A stretch of 64,000 nt of DNA from Cynocephalus volans (GCF_027409185.1 NC_084465.1:31041864-31105863); one strand, 5' to 3'. Counted from the stretch's first letter, positions 35,985 to 49,119 are shown. The notes: generated from the sequence alone by a model not told the origin. A program made the numbers and translations.

Positions 35985-36420
35985 ATTTCCATTCATTCTA
36001 TTCATTTGATTAAGCAACTGTACGCCAGACATCCTGTGAGTCCTGGGGCTTCAGTGTATCAATTAGATACAAATCAGTCTCTCTTGAAGTTTACATTACA
36101 GCAGCACCTAAAGATATTAAATTCTATTTACTCAAACAAATATTTAGGGAAAGCATGGTTAGAGCTGAGAAAGAAAGAAAAGTGCTCTGAGAGTAGACAA
36201 GAGGGGAACCTAAACTAGTGGTAGTGTCAGAGAAAGTTCCCTTAAGGAAGTGCTACAGAAGGGATAGAGGTGGGGAGTGAGAGCTGTCCAGGTAGAGGGA
36301 GGTATTGTCTTAAGGCTCTTTGTGGAGACAGAATAGGGCAAATTCAGGAACCAAGAGAGGCCAAGAAAGGTGGGCGCAGAAAAAAGCAAAGGGAAGCATA
36401 GAGAGTGTCAGGAGACCAGA
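35985..36420 (-). repeat. L2 3' region, minus strand
   Basis: attcatttgattaagcaactgtacgccagacatcctgtg is a diverged reverse-complement L2 tail. Following text (agaaagttcccttaaggaagtg, gcaaagggaagcatagagag) fits inner L2. Confidence 0.55.
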
Positions 36421-37384
36421 GTTTGCATGGAATAGATTGCTGCTCAATTACAATGGGTTTCTCTTACATGCAGGTAGAATAATTCCACTTTATCACCATT
36501 AGAGTGTCCTTGGATTGTTCATGGAGGTCCCTCATCACTGTTATTTAAAAAAGACTTTCTACATATTGAATGTCACAGCTACACAATACTCAGTCCTGAT
36601 CTTTCATTATATTTTACTAAATTGTGTTTTCCACACTTTTACTCCAAACATTGCAATCTATAGTAAGATAAGAATTCATTGATCAAAGTGGTTGTATTGG
36701 TTTAAGTAGAAAATTATTATTTACTGTCATAGTTATAATATCTTCATTTCCTAGAACTTTGGTGTGAAATCAATTTTTCATTGCACTCTATAGATTTGTA
36801 GAGAATTAGAAGTCTTTGTGGCTCAAATGCTCAGAATTCTAAGATTGATTTTTTTGAAAGTACAGTTTAATCAATTTCAAAGTGATCATTCTCTTGAACT
36901 GGTAATACTTTAATCAATCACATGGCTATTAAATAACATTTCTGTTTCCTGTTAGTCCAATTGTTGTCAATTCTACAAAATGAATTCAACATTTTTTTCT
37001 TGAATTTTTAAGAGAGATGAATAATTCATATGTAATATGTTCTGTAAAATCCATAGGAACCTTCGGGGTCCAATGCCTTACTGTACAGTTAGGAGTATAA
37101 TTGGTTTGTTTTACTTTTTTATATACATCAAATTTAAGTAGAACCATAAATATTTAAATTTTTCCTATTTAACTGTAATTTATTTTTCTGAGTTTTAAAA
37201 GAAAAGGTCTCTTGGAATTGTATTCCTGTTATTTGTATTTGTATTGATAATGTGTTTAGAAATTTAGGTTAACTAGGATTTCTTTTTTTCTAACTAGACA
37301 AAATATTTTGAACTTAATAAAATTTGAAAGTTAGTCTCAGACAGAATTTGGAAATTTAAAGCAACAATGTCTCCAGGGAGAAAG

Positions 37385-37450
37385 ACATACACACACCCCC
37401 ACACACACCCACGCAGAGACAGAGAGACAGAAAGACAGAGAGAGAGAGAA
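37385..37450. repeat. (AC)n / (AG)n simple repeat
   Basis: Mixed ACACACCC and AGAGACAG-type units. Confidence 0.9.
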
Positions 37451-39119
37451 CATTTGGGTGTCCAGAATGGGTGGATGAAGTGAATGATGGTTGTGAGGGA
37501 AGCTTTCAAAGGAGTTTATAAAAATGACATGCATGATATAATCATATATATTTTTATAGCCTCTTCTTTCAGTAATGACTTTTATTTTGGAATAACTTAT
37601 TGCCCCTAATTCTGTTTACCAAGAAGAGTGGGCTCTGATCACCAGTGCTTTCAAGGCAGTGGAATAGTGATCTAAATCAAGAAGCATTTTGGTAATAGGG
37701 AAGTTATGCTGGGACGTACAATTATGTGCTTTAGTCATTCTAAAAACTCGTCCATGTTTTTGTTTAAAAACTGCCTACATCTTGTTTTGATCACACTGAC
37801 ATTTCAAGTTTAAAATCTAAAGACTTTAAGAACAGTTTGTGAAAGTAAATATGTTCTATTATGAATTATCAGTGTGTAAACAGGAGTGTCATCATGAATC
37901 ACACTTAAGTTCCTGAAGTCACTTGGGTCATGTTTTTCTCCACTTTGAAAATGTGCTCTTGTACCGTAGAGTTAGGCCAATGTGGACTGAATTTAGCTCT
38001 ATTAGGTTTTAATCTTGCTTTTACTACGCCTGGAAATACTTTTCTGTTTTGTTTTGTTTCTGTTTCTCTATGTTTGACTTAACCTTAGTGAGTTGGTGTT
38101 GGGGCATGATTCTATCCTGATTTATTCTCATTTGAATTCCAAATTGATTGAACAAACCCCACATTAACAGGTTGCCATTATTCTGTGGGCATAATACAGT
38201 GATTGTTAGAGAAGTGTGACTTTAGAGTCCACCCAGGGTGTAAGATAGTAAATGGGCCTTTTGTTGGCTTTGGGGGCTGGATTATTTTTCTTGGTCTTGC
38301 TGATTTTGAGATTGTTGAACAGAAATTTAACTTTTTCTCCTTTTCATTTTGGCAAAAGATTAAAAAATTTCAATTATGTTTCTTTCAAAGGCTTCATTGA
38401 CTTCCATAAAACTTTGTTTCTAAATTAACTTTTATCTCCTGAAAAACTTTGGGCAGGACAAGCCAGGCATTTACATGGCATTTGCAACAACTAGAAAGTT
38501 CACTGGTTGGGACTGATCTTTGCTCACTGAGTTTAAAAAGATTGGATGCTGTAATGCCAATTGATTGTGTGATTGTTTAAACCTCACCCATAAAGGATTT
38601 TAGCTGAAGAGTCTTTGTCTAGGGCAGGCTTGAGAGACCCAGCTACATCTGCCCCTGGGATGAATGCCTTTGTGTAAATGATCAGCCCAGCTCTGACATT
38701 TGATCAGCCCCTACTTTTATCCCAACCTATTTCTACATCAGTAGTGTGCATATAATGCTGGCTTTGTAGTCTGATAGAGAAAATGCTTGAATGTTTGGAG
38801 GTTCCCCCTACACTGTCATTTTTGGATGATTAAGTCTACTGGAAAGGAGCCTTATGTGATTAATTAAAAACACAGAATGACTGATCTGTATCAAGCTGAG
38901 TTAGGACAGTGACTTTGTTTCCAGTGCTGTAATTCCCAGTTGCTAAGGTGAGCTATCTGACTTTGATGCTTTGATTGATCAAATTAACTAGAAAGTTGAC
39001 AGGATCTTTATTTCCAAGGACTAGGTCATCAGGCTTCAGCTTCTGTAAAAGGAGAGAAAATCTTTCTTCTTGTTAGAGGTTTCTGAAGAATAAAGAAATT
39101 CATACAAAGTCAGCTATGT

Positions 39120-39120
<1 letters not shown>

Positions 39121-39157
<37 letters not shown>

Positions 39158-39160
39158 ACA
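39121..39160. repeat. (CA)n microsatellite
   Basis: About 19 CA units with one AT interruption. Confidence 0.95.
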
Positions 39161-41293
39161 GTGCTATGTACAATGATATGGAAGTGGAAAGTTAAACAGA
39201 TAATAATATTTCCTGATGGAGTAGCAGGAAATACACCAATGTCTTTTTGTTTTAAATCATAATCTCAGAAAGTCCCCATCAATCCTTATATCATAAGGGA
39301 CTAAGGGAAATATTTTTCAGTAGAAATACGATTGGCATTTGGGACAAGACAGTTTTTTGCTGCTCTTTGTTATGTGTGACTTTTCTAATGTTGCAGTATG
39401 TTTAGTATACCCAGTCCCCCAGGACCTACATCCAGTGACATCTCATTGTGTGACAACACAAAGCTCCTCCTTTACACCCTAATCAACATTTCCAAATGTC
39501 CCTGGCTAGCTGTGGAGTGGTGCCAGACCAAGCAGATTGAGAAACACAGTAAGGTACTATGGCTAGTGAAATATTTTGCAAAATGGGAAAGCATAGCCAC
39601 TATTCATAGTTTATCATATATTACAAAAATTAGAATATAAAAAGAAACATTCAGCCCTAAAATTATATGATAAACGTAGACAACTCCTGAGTTTTAAATT
39701 ATTCAAAGAAGTTTTTAATTTTTTTAAATTAGTCATTTGTAACTTTAAACACACTTTTCCATAGAAACTGTTAGGTTATAGCACTAAGATTTATTTCACA
39801 AATATTAGACTTCTTTGGGAATAAAAAGGCCACAGGCTTGATGAGGTGTAGAGGTGCCATCAGGGAAACAGCCCCACAGAGTTGACATTGCCAAAGTCCA
39901 AAATCCATGTCTTGGCTTTGGACTCATTGTATAACCCAGAGGCTATGTGGTTTGGGTTGACAAAGTAACTAATGAGATGTGATAAAAATATCAATTAATA
40001 TATTATAATTATACTATATATGTATATTTATATATTGCATAATTTTAATTACATATATATTTGGGGGCATATAAGCATATGTTTGCATCCTCTACCCAAG
40101 GTGCTGAGTCCTGATACCAAAGAACCTGCAGCTCTTCCTAGTCACCACATGGTTGCTTAGTGAGTGAAGGGAAATGGCAGGCCTAGAGAGTTAGTTCCTC
40201 TGGGACATGGGGACACTTTCATGACTGAAAAGCCCATGTCCTTTAGATTCTGGGTCTCTCTTTTGGACAGTCAGAGATGAGCTGCAATAATTTACTTCTG
40301 CATACCTCTGTGTTAATTTCACTGATTAAATTGAATGCTGTTTCTAGCTACATTTATTTCCCACATGCCTAGGAAATGATTTGGTTCTTCCTATTTGGGA
40401 TTGACAGTAATTTTACCTTCAGGGGAAAATAGTCTTCCTCATGTCTCAGAGTTACTCTAGAAGAAATGTAGAGTCACTTTGCATGCTGCTGATATCCATT
40501 ATATTGTTAAAATAGCATAACAATAGCAAATATTTATAAAGAAGTTACATATGCCAGAAATGGAAATAAGTGTAGAAGTTGGAAAATAAGTCTTTGCTAA
40601 CATACAAATATTTAAAGAATGCTGGAAAGACCTCAGTGAATCAAAGATTATAAAGTAAATTTAAACAGGCTGCTAAAATATTTTCCCAGGTTTATGATCC
40701 TATGTTGTTTTCTCTAGGTAATAAAAACATTGTACCCCCATAAACATTTGGTCATACGTCTTATCCTCATTTTTCTTCCACTGTGTCATTCTTTCCTGTG
40801 TAAGGCATTGAGCAAGCAGTCTCCAAGCATTAAACATCATTCACCTCATTTCAGACAGGTCCTGTGACAAATTACAGCCTCCCCAATCATTAAAAATACA
40901 TCGATCAAGAGAAGTTGTAGGACATGGAAGAAAAATTAATCCATACCCTTCTTAGAAAGGAATGAAGAAACAGCTTTTCTGAGTAAGTTTTGAGCTGAAC
41001 AGACTCTGGAGTCTTAAAAGTTTTTTTACCCCGTCTGAAGTAAGTGCACTGCATATAGCAGGCTGCTCACCCTCATTCTGTTCTCCACTGTGGGACAGCC
41101 GTGGCATTTGTGTGGATTGCTTCCCCCAGCTCCAAAAGTAGGCTTATTGATTCTTGTCCCATATTCCTCTCCAGAATTTTTTTTTTTTTTGGTTTCTTCA
41201 TCAATGCCTAAACCATTCAGCTCATGGTATTTCCCTTGCCACTGTGCAGTGTTCAGGAGTGGTTCTAAATTTGTCCAATCTATGTGAAACTCA

Positions 41294-41760
41294 GTGTATT
41301 AGTATTCTATGGCTGTTACAGCAAATCACCACAATCTCATGGCTTAAATAATATAAATTTATTCTCTTAGTTCTGTAGGTCAAATGTCTGACACCCATCT
41401 CAGTGGGCTAAGATCAATGTGTTGGCAGGGCTGCATTCCTTTCTGAAGGTTCTAGGGGAGGATCTGTTTCATTGACTTTGCCAGGTTCTAGAGGCTGACC
41501 ACATTGCTTGGCTCATTACTCTCCTTGTCAGTCTTCAAAGCCATGAGTGTTGCATTGTTCTGACCATTTTCCTGTGGTCATATCTTCCTGTGATTACAGC
41601 TGGGAAAAGTTCTCTGCTTTTAAGAACCCATGTGATTAGATTGGGTCCCTTTGAATCATCCAAGATAATTTCCCCATTTCAACATCCTTAACCTTAATCA
41701 CATCTGCAAAGTTTTTTTATCTTGTAGGGTCACATATTTACATCTTCTAAGGGTTAAAAC
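41294..41760 (-). repeat. MLT1-type (ERVL-MaLR) LTR, minus strand
   Basis: gtgtattagtattctatggctgttacagc, catggcttaaataatataaatttattctc, tgtgattacagctgggaaaag and cttaatcacatctgcaaag follow reverse-complement MLT1 order. Its 5' end abuts the 5' end of a plus-strand MLT1 at 41761. Confidence 0.75.
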
Positions 41761-42420
41761 ATAATCTGAATGCTTCTGTCCTCTTCAAAATTCATATGTT
41801 AAAATCCTAACCCCAAAGATTTTGGTATTTGAAGGTGGGGTCTTTGGGAGGTGATTAGTTCATGAGGGCAGAGCCCTCTAGAATGGGATTAGTGCCCTTA
41901 AAAAAGTGGCCTGATCATGTCAAGTGAAGTAAGTCAAGCGCAGAAAGACAAACAACCCACGATCTCACTCATATGAGGAATCTAAAAAAGGAAGTGGTTC
42001 TTGTCCAAGTAGAGAGAGAATAATGGTTACCAGAGGCTGGGAGGGGAGAAGTATGGGGGTGAGGAGGAAAAGCGGTAGGCTAACCAGCACGAAACTATGC
42101 TATCTACCCGAAGTTAATTCATGTGCAATATATACATGTATTGAAACAACACACTGCACCCTACAAATACGCACAATTTAAATGTTACAATTTTTAAAAA
42201 AAATTTGTCTGAGAAAGGTCTCTTGACTCTTTCAACATAAGACACAGTGAAAAAACAGCCATCTATGAAAAAGAAAACAGGCCCTTAACAGACCGTAAAC
42301 TTGCCAGCCTCTTGATCTTGGCCTTTGCAGCTTCCAGAACTGTGATAAATAGATTTCTATTGTTTATAAGCCACCCAGTTTATGTTATTTTGTTGTAGCA
42401 GCCTGAAGGGATTAAAACAA
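41761..42420 (+). repeat. MLT1-type LTR, plus strand, split by an L1 tail
   Basis: Left part 41761-41913 (aaaattcatatgttaaaatcctaacccc ... ggtggggtctttgggaggtgatt). Right part 42204-42420 (cttccagaactgtgataaat, ccacccagtttatgttattttgttgtagcag). An L1 3' end at 41914-42203 separates them. Confidence 0.85.
41914..42203 (+). mobile_element. L1 3' end inserted in MLT1
   Basis: It contains catatgaggaatctaaaaaaggaagtgg, ggttaccagaggctgggagggg, then a UTR ending in A-rich aatttttaaaaaaaa. Flanks AAAAAAGTGGCCTGA and AAAAAAATTTGTCTGA look like a decayed target-site duplication. It is strongly 5'-truncated. Confidence 0.85.
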
Positions 42421-42424
42421 ACAA

Positions 42425-44765
42425 GGCCATAGGGGGGAGGGTCTATTATTCTATCTATCACACCTAGATTTTTGTTCAGTGGCGGGAAAATTGATTTTAT
42501 TCTGAACAGTTTTGTTAGTGAATATGAGAACTGGGCCTGCTATGACCATTTTGTTATTTTAAGGAAAGCCACCTGCATATAAAGCTCCATGAGAGACCAG
42601 CAGACCTGGGGATAAACAAGGGAAATAATGTAAGACTCATTTAAGTGTATACCCCATCTCTAGACTTTTCAGTAATGTGAACCAATAAATTTCCCTTTGT
42701 ATTTAAAATATGTAGTTTTAGTTGGATTTTCTATTATTTTTCACCTGAAGAATATTAACATATATGCTCCAAGTGGTACATTTAGAATAAGTTGTACCAT
42801 GATTTTTGAAACATGTAGAGAATAAATTAGTTCAAATACTTAGCAACAAACTTAGGATTGTCATAGAGGCAAACCTAAGCAATATGATATTTTGCAACAG
42901 AAATGCATCACCACTGAATTGGCAAACTTTCCTAGGAGGGATATTCCAAGATTTAATAGGGGCAACCTGAACCCAATCAAATCCTTCCTTTGGGCTACAT
43001 ACTTGCTGGGTCAATGAAAGACAGATCACTTGAGCTCAGATCTTTGCACAAGCTTGCTGTTCATTCTAGTCTTAAAACTTTTGTGAATATCAGGGCCCAG
43101 ACAAATTCTAAGCCAATGAGACTATTATTTTACTGCAAAACAGGGCATGCCATCCCTTTCCACCCCTGCAAATGATCTCTGCATTTTCTTACCTGTGAGT
43201 CCAAGAAGCCCAACTGACACAGTCACCAGGGCTTTTCATGTTGGTTGACAGTTTACTGTTGCTCTCGGGCAACAATCAGTGTTCATATGTGTGTATTTAA
43301 AGAGTCCCATTGTCTTATTATTATTTTTTTTAGAGTGAGGGCACTTAAGTCTATTTTTGTAACACAACAAAGTTTACATCACGATGAATTATGGCTAATG
43401 ACTACGGTTTTTATTTAAGAACTGGATTTTGGATTACATGGAGGAGTTCTAGTAAAAATATTTAACCACACCCCACCATTTCGTCCAGCTTCTCTATTTT
43501 GTTACCTACAATTAAAAATTTATAAAACTTTAAAATCTTTATAAATCTTAAAATGAAAATGTAGATACTTCCATAAAAGGATAATATATAAGACTTAAGG
43601 TTATAGATCTTTTCTTAGATACAAATTTGGGTGGGAGGAGAAATAAAAGAATAGAAAGACATAGAATTCCTGATTTTATATATTTGGAGATGTTTATTTC
43701 CAAATGTAGGGAAACGACACAAAATGCAAGGCAAACTTTGTTTATATGAAAATTCTGCCATGACCTACTTAGATGAATGGGATAGGTGATTAAAGAATAT
43801 CCGTGGCGTTTGTTATAATATATAATGTCAGAGGTGGGAGGAGATTCTTTTCACTCATTGCATGATATAAGAAAAGCCCCAGAGAGAACACATCGCACTA
43901 AATTCAAAGGAGAAAAAAGTGGACACCAATTAAAAGATATTGACAGACAGTTTTCTAAGAATAGAAATTATGTTTCTTCTCACACAGCTATGCTTAATAT
44001 ATGCAATTTAATTAAAATAATTGAATAAACTGAATATATAGATATAATATATGAAGAATATACTCCCATGAACTGAGCAGTATGATACACTTCCTTCTGA
44101 TATTTCAGGTGACTAGAGAATTAAGTTTTTCTAAAATTTGCAAAGTGGATATCATAAAATTAGGTCAACATTGATTGGAAAAAGAAAAATAAAGAACTAT
44201 AGCTTCAAGATAAATTCTTCCTCTTCCTTGATTTATTTTTCCAAGGGAATGATTTTCAAACCATAAAAGCAGATAATTAATAGTCAGCGTGAGGATATAA
44301 TGAGAGAAAAACATTATTTAGGAGTGAAAGGGATTATTATTAACAGAAAAGGTCACTGTTTTTAAACCGCCTTTAATCAAGCTACAGAATAGATTTATAA
44401 TCATATTTAAAAGAGTAGAAGTGAAGATATTTTTAGTCTTCAGTAATAAAAGTATGTAATCACCTCTAACATATTTCAAAAAGCACACTAGTAAAATATT
44501 ACAAAATCTTCAGTTTCTGTAGTTTTTGTTTCCTTATGCAAATTTATTTTTCACCAAAGATCCCCCAATGATTTTCTGTTGACCATGAACTTAAGCATGA
44601 TTTTAAACTATTCTTCCTACTTATAATATAGTATTATTTCTTCTAAGTTAGCTGAGGAGGATTTTTAAAAATTATCAAAAATTCTACTAGCGGGAGTCTT
44701 ACCGTTTGATTCAAACAAAATCTTCAAAAGACTTAAGTCATATAACGTGTTACAAGATAAACTTA
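42425..44765. other. Intergenic, nothing recognised
   Basis: AT-rich, only short chance frames. Confidence 0.5.
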
Positions 44766-44769
44766 GGTG

Positions 44770-45115
44770 CATTAAAATGTTAAAGAGTTTACTGGAGCAG
44801 ACAGTGATTCATGAATTGGGAAGCTCAGGACCACAAGTGGCTCAGGACTCTGCTGAAAAGGTGAGAGAGGATGGCTTTTATAGGATGAATGCAGAAACAA
44901 GACAAATAATATATTTTACTGGTTAAAGTGGAGCAGTAGTGTCATTTGGATCATTCCAGTACAAAGTCCCTAGCTGGAGGTTAAACTCAGATTAGCTAAG
45001 CTTAAGTTTCATTTTACTATTTACACTAAGGTAGGTTCTGGTTTGCTCCAGAGTGCTGGAGCAGCTTCAGCCTTATGAACTCCTGATTAATTATTTTAAC
45101 AAAGGCTGATACTTA
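44770..45115. repeat. LTR-like dispersed repeat, family unassigned
   Basis: gagtttactggagcagacagtgattcatgaattgggaagc ... ggttctggtttgctccagagtgctggagcagc is text I associate with a mammalian ERVL-type LTR, but I cannot name it. Confidence 0.4.
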
Positions 45116-45221
45116 AACTGGGTGTCCACACTCAGTATTTTAAAATTTGCGATTTTTTTCCTCAAAAATGTTACATCACCCATATGGGGTAGTTTAAAAA
45201 TAAATATTATCAAAATACTGA

Positions 45222-46580
45222 TTGCAGAGTCCTGCTGCCCAGAAAGGCCTGAGAGCCACCAGGCCCACATGCCCCAAGCCAGCCATGCCGGAACAGGAAG
45301 GTGCTGTGGGACCCCAGCCCAGGCCAGTCCCCACTGCCCAGAATTGGCAGTCTTTCCAGGATCCAGGCCAGACATCAAGGTGGAATGAGTGGACAGTGAT
45401 ACCACCTGCCACAATGACTAAACACCAAAGGAAAGATACCAGAAATATGAAAAATCATGAAAGTATGACACCCTCAAAGGAAAATAATAATCCTCAAGCT
45501 CTAGATCCTATCGAATAGGAAGTCCTTGAAATGACTGACAAGGAATTTTGAGCAACAATTCTAAGGAAACTAAATGAGATACAGAATACTCAGTTAGACA
45601 ATACTATGAAGTGAGAAAAAATATACAGGACTTGAAAGAAGAAATGTGCAAGGAAATCAATGCCCTGAAAAAGAATGTAACAGAGTTGATGGAGCAGAAG
45701 AATTCATTCAATGAAATAAAAAACACAACAGAGAATCTAACCAGCAGTCTAGAACAAGCAGAAGAGAGAATTTCTCAACTTGAAGATGGGCTGTTTGAAT
45801 TAACACAGGTGGACCAAAAAGAAAGAAAAAAGAATTTTAAAAATTGAAGAAAATCTAAGCGAGATAACAGACAACCTTAAGCGCTCAAATAACTGAACCA
45901 TGGGTATTCCAGAAGGGGAGGAAAAAGGAAATGGTATTGAAAACATACTCAATGAAATAATAGCAGAAAAATTCCCAGGTATAGAGAAAGTCATAGATCA
46001 TCAGATTCAGGAGAAGCAAAGATCCCCAAACATATTCAACCCAACAGTGTCCTCTGCAAGGCATGTTATACTCTAACTGGCCAAACTCAAAGATGAAGAG
46101 AGAATCTTAAAAGCTGCAAGGGAGAAGTGTCAAGTGACCTATAAGGGAGCCTCAATCAGACTAACATCAGACTTTTCATCAGAAACCCTAAAAGCCAGAA
46201 AAAAATGGAATGATATATTCAAAACACTAAAGGACAAAAATTGCCAGCCAAGAATACTTTACCCAGCAAGGCTATCCTTCTGAAGTGAAGGACAGATAGC
46301 ATATTTATCAGACAAACAAAAACTGCAGGAGTTCACTACACAAAACCAGCCTTACAAGAAATTCTCAAGGGTGTACTGGGTTTGGTACCTGGAAAAAAAA
46401 AAATCACTGCCATGAATACTCAAGAAAGAAGAAAACCCACCAGTAAAACAGAAATGCTAAAAATAAAGAGAAAAGATAGTTTATCTATCTACCACCCCAA
46501 GAAAACAACAAACACAGAAGACAAATGGAAAATCAGAAAGAAGGGAACAAACGGTACTGAAGACATCTAAACAAAAATCA
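45222..46580 (+). pseudogene. L1 5'-UTR end and degraded ORF1
   Basis: ATG at 45414 starts an ORF1-like frame (MTKHQRKDTRNMKNHESMTP...) that ends early at TAG 45516. Further frames hold the coiled coil (NTTENLTSSLEQAEERISQLEDGL, near 45720-45790) and the downstream RNA-binding and C-terminal part (up to about 46330) in broken pieces with several stops. ORF1 would normally bind L1 RNA as trimers. This copy cannot make it. The inter-ORF spacer runs to 46585. Confidence 0.85.
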
Positions 46581-46585
46581 ACAAA

Positions 46586-48778
46586 ATGCTAGGAGTAAAT
46601 CAATACTTTTCAATAATAACTCTAAATGTAAAAGGATTAAATTCCTCACTCCAAAGACACAGACTGACTGACTGGATTAAAAAGATGGACCCAACAATAT
46701 GCTACCTTCAAGAGACTCACCTCACCTGTAAAGACACACACAGACTAAGAGTGAAAGAATGGGAAAAGATATACCATGCAAACAGAAATGAAAAATGAGC
46801 TGGAGTATGTATTCTTATATCAGATAAAATAAACTTTAAACCAAAAACCATAAAAAGAGATAAAGATGGACACTGTATAATGATAAAAGGACCTATGATT
46901 GTACCTTTATGATTATTATGTCAACAAGACATAATAATCATAAAGGTACAAATATCCAACATTGAGGCAATCATATTTATAAAGCAAACACTATTAAACC
47001 TAAAGAATGAGACAGATACTAATACCATAATAGTGGGGGACCTGAAAACCCCACTCTCAACGTTACACAGATTATCTAGGCAAAAAATCAATAGGGAAAT
47101 GCAAGATCTAAACAACACTTTAGACCAATTGGACTTGGAAGATATCTACAGAACATTCCATCCAACAACCTCAGAATATTCATTCTTCTCATCAGCACAT
47201 GGAAAAATCTCCAGGGTAGACCACATGTTAGGTCACAAAGCAAGTCACAACAAATTCAAAAAAATTGGAATTATTCCATGTATTTTTTCAGATCACAATG
47301 GATTAAAATTAGAAATCAATAACAAATGAAACTCTGGAAACTATACAAACACATGGAAATTGTACTTAATGACATATGGGTCCAAGAAGAAATTAAACAG
47401 GAAATCAAAAAATTTCTTAAAACTAATGAAAATAATGACACCTCCAAAACCTATGGGATACTGCAAAAGCAGTACTAAGGGGGAAATTTATCACATTAAA
47501 TGCTTACTTCAAAATAATGGAAAGATGGCAAATAAACTACCTAGCATCTCACCTTAAAGAACTAGAAAAACAAGAACAATCCAAACCCAAAGTTAGTAGA
47601 CAGAAAGAAATAATTAAGATCAGAGCAGAACTAAATGAAATAGAAACCTGAATAACAATACAAAAGATCAATGAAACAAAAAGTGGGTTTTTTGGAAAGA
47701 TAAATCAAATTGACAAACCATTAGCATGGCTAACTAAGAGAAGAAGAGAGAAGACCCAGATAAAAATTAGAAATGAAAAAGTTGATATTACAACTGATAC
47801 CTCAGAAATACAAGGAATCATTAGAGACTACTTTGAACAACTATATGCCAACAAATTTGAAAATCTGGAGGAAATGGATAAATTTCTGGACACACACAAA
47901 CCGCCAAAACTGAGCTAAGAAGAAAGAGAAAATCTTAAGAGACCAATAAAAATAGAAGAGATTGAAGCTGTTATCAGAAGGCTCCCAACAAAGAAAAGCA
48001 CAGGACTGGATGGGTTCACTGCAGAGTTCTACCAAACCTTCAAAGAGGAATAGATACCAATTCTCTACAAACTTTTCCAAAAGATTGAAACAGAGGCCAT
48101 TCTTCCAAACTCATTCTATGAGGCAAACATCACGCTGATACCAAAACCAGACAAAGATACAACAAAAAAGGAAAACTACAGGCCAGTATCCTTGATGAAT
48201 ATAGTTGCAAAAAATCCTCAGTAAAATACTAGCTAACAGAATACATCAACACATACACAAAATTATACACCAGGAGAAAGTGGGATTCATCCCAGGGAAG
48301 CAAGATTAGTTCAACATATGCAAATCAATAAATGTGATACACCACATCAATAAAATCAAAGATAAAAACCATATATGATCATCTCTATAGATGCTGAAAA
48401 AGCTTATGACGAAATTCAACGTTTGCTCATGATGAAGACTCTCTACAAGTTAGGTATAGATGGAAAGTATCTCAGCATAATTAAAGCCATATATAATAAG
48501 CCCATTACCAATATCATCCTGAACAGGGAAAAGCTGAAAGCTTTTCCCTTAAGAACAGAAGCTAGACAAGGATGCCCACTCTCACCAGTCCTATTCAACA
48601 TAGTGTTGGAAGTACTAGCCAGAGGAATCAAAGAAGAGAAGGAAATAAAGGGCATCAAGATTGGAAAAGATGAAGTCAAACTGTCCCTGTTTGTGGATGA
48701 TATGACCCTATATGTTAAACAGCCTAAAGCCTCTACAAAAAAACTCCTAGAGTTGAGTAGCAGCTACCAGAAAAGTAC
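46586..48778 (+). pseudogene. Degraded L1 ORF2 (endonuclease and part of reverse transcriptase), 3'-truncated
   Basis: ATG at 46586 begins the endonuclease-like MLGVNQYFSIITLNVKGLNS with a recognisable LQETHL around 46715 (Glu of the active site). Stops follow at 46796 and later. The frame at 48375-48778 carries the reverse transcriptase: ...[30 protein letters not shown] and FVDDM at about 48690-48704, where FADDM is usual. L1 similarity stops at about 48778, in the RT domain, so the rest of ORF2, the 3' UTR and the poly-A are missing. An inverted-repeat insertion sits at 46900-46950. Confidence 0.9.
46900..46950. repeat. Perfect 23-bp inverted repeat with 5-nt loop
   Basis: The left arm (46900-46922) is the exact reverse complement of the right arm (46928-46950), with loop AACAA. 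The right arm fits normal L1 sequence. The left arm plus two flanking bases is an extra insertion. Confidence 0.95.
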
Positions 48779-49119
48779 ATGTCCCTTCAGAACCCCATGT
48801 GGAACTCATAGAGGTAACGGTCCTCAGTGAGTAGTTTTTAATTCTTCATTCACTTTCTAGCAATCCTATTATTTCTGTTGACTGCTGAAATGGAGTGAGT
48901 CAGGATGAATTTTTGTTTGAAATGGGTACCAGAAGAGCCAGAAATGAGATACAAATCTGAGCAACATGATACTTCTGAAAGCTTAGTATTAGAGCTCAGC
49001 CTAATGTTCAAATTCATTTCTCTGTATTCTTTTAAACATGGATTGTTTCTGCTCCAGGATGTCTGGAGATTCATTTGGAAGATTTAAAGGGTAGGAGCTG
49101 ACCACTTGAAGAATCACTT

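Larger units (their letters stand above)
36425..41290. other. Intergenic, largely repeat-free to my eye
   Basis: Apart from simple repeats at 37385 and 39121, no family is recognisable. 37550-39060 is a candidate conserved non-coding stretch with TCF/LEF-like motifs at 38960-38984. 39660-40060 is strongly AT-rich. Confidence 0.45.
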
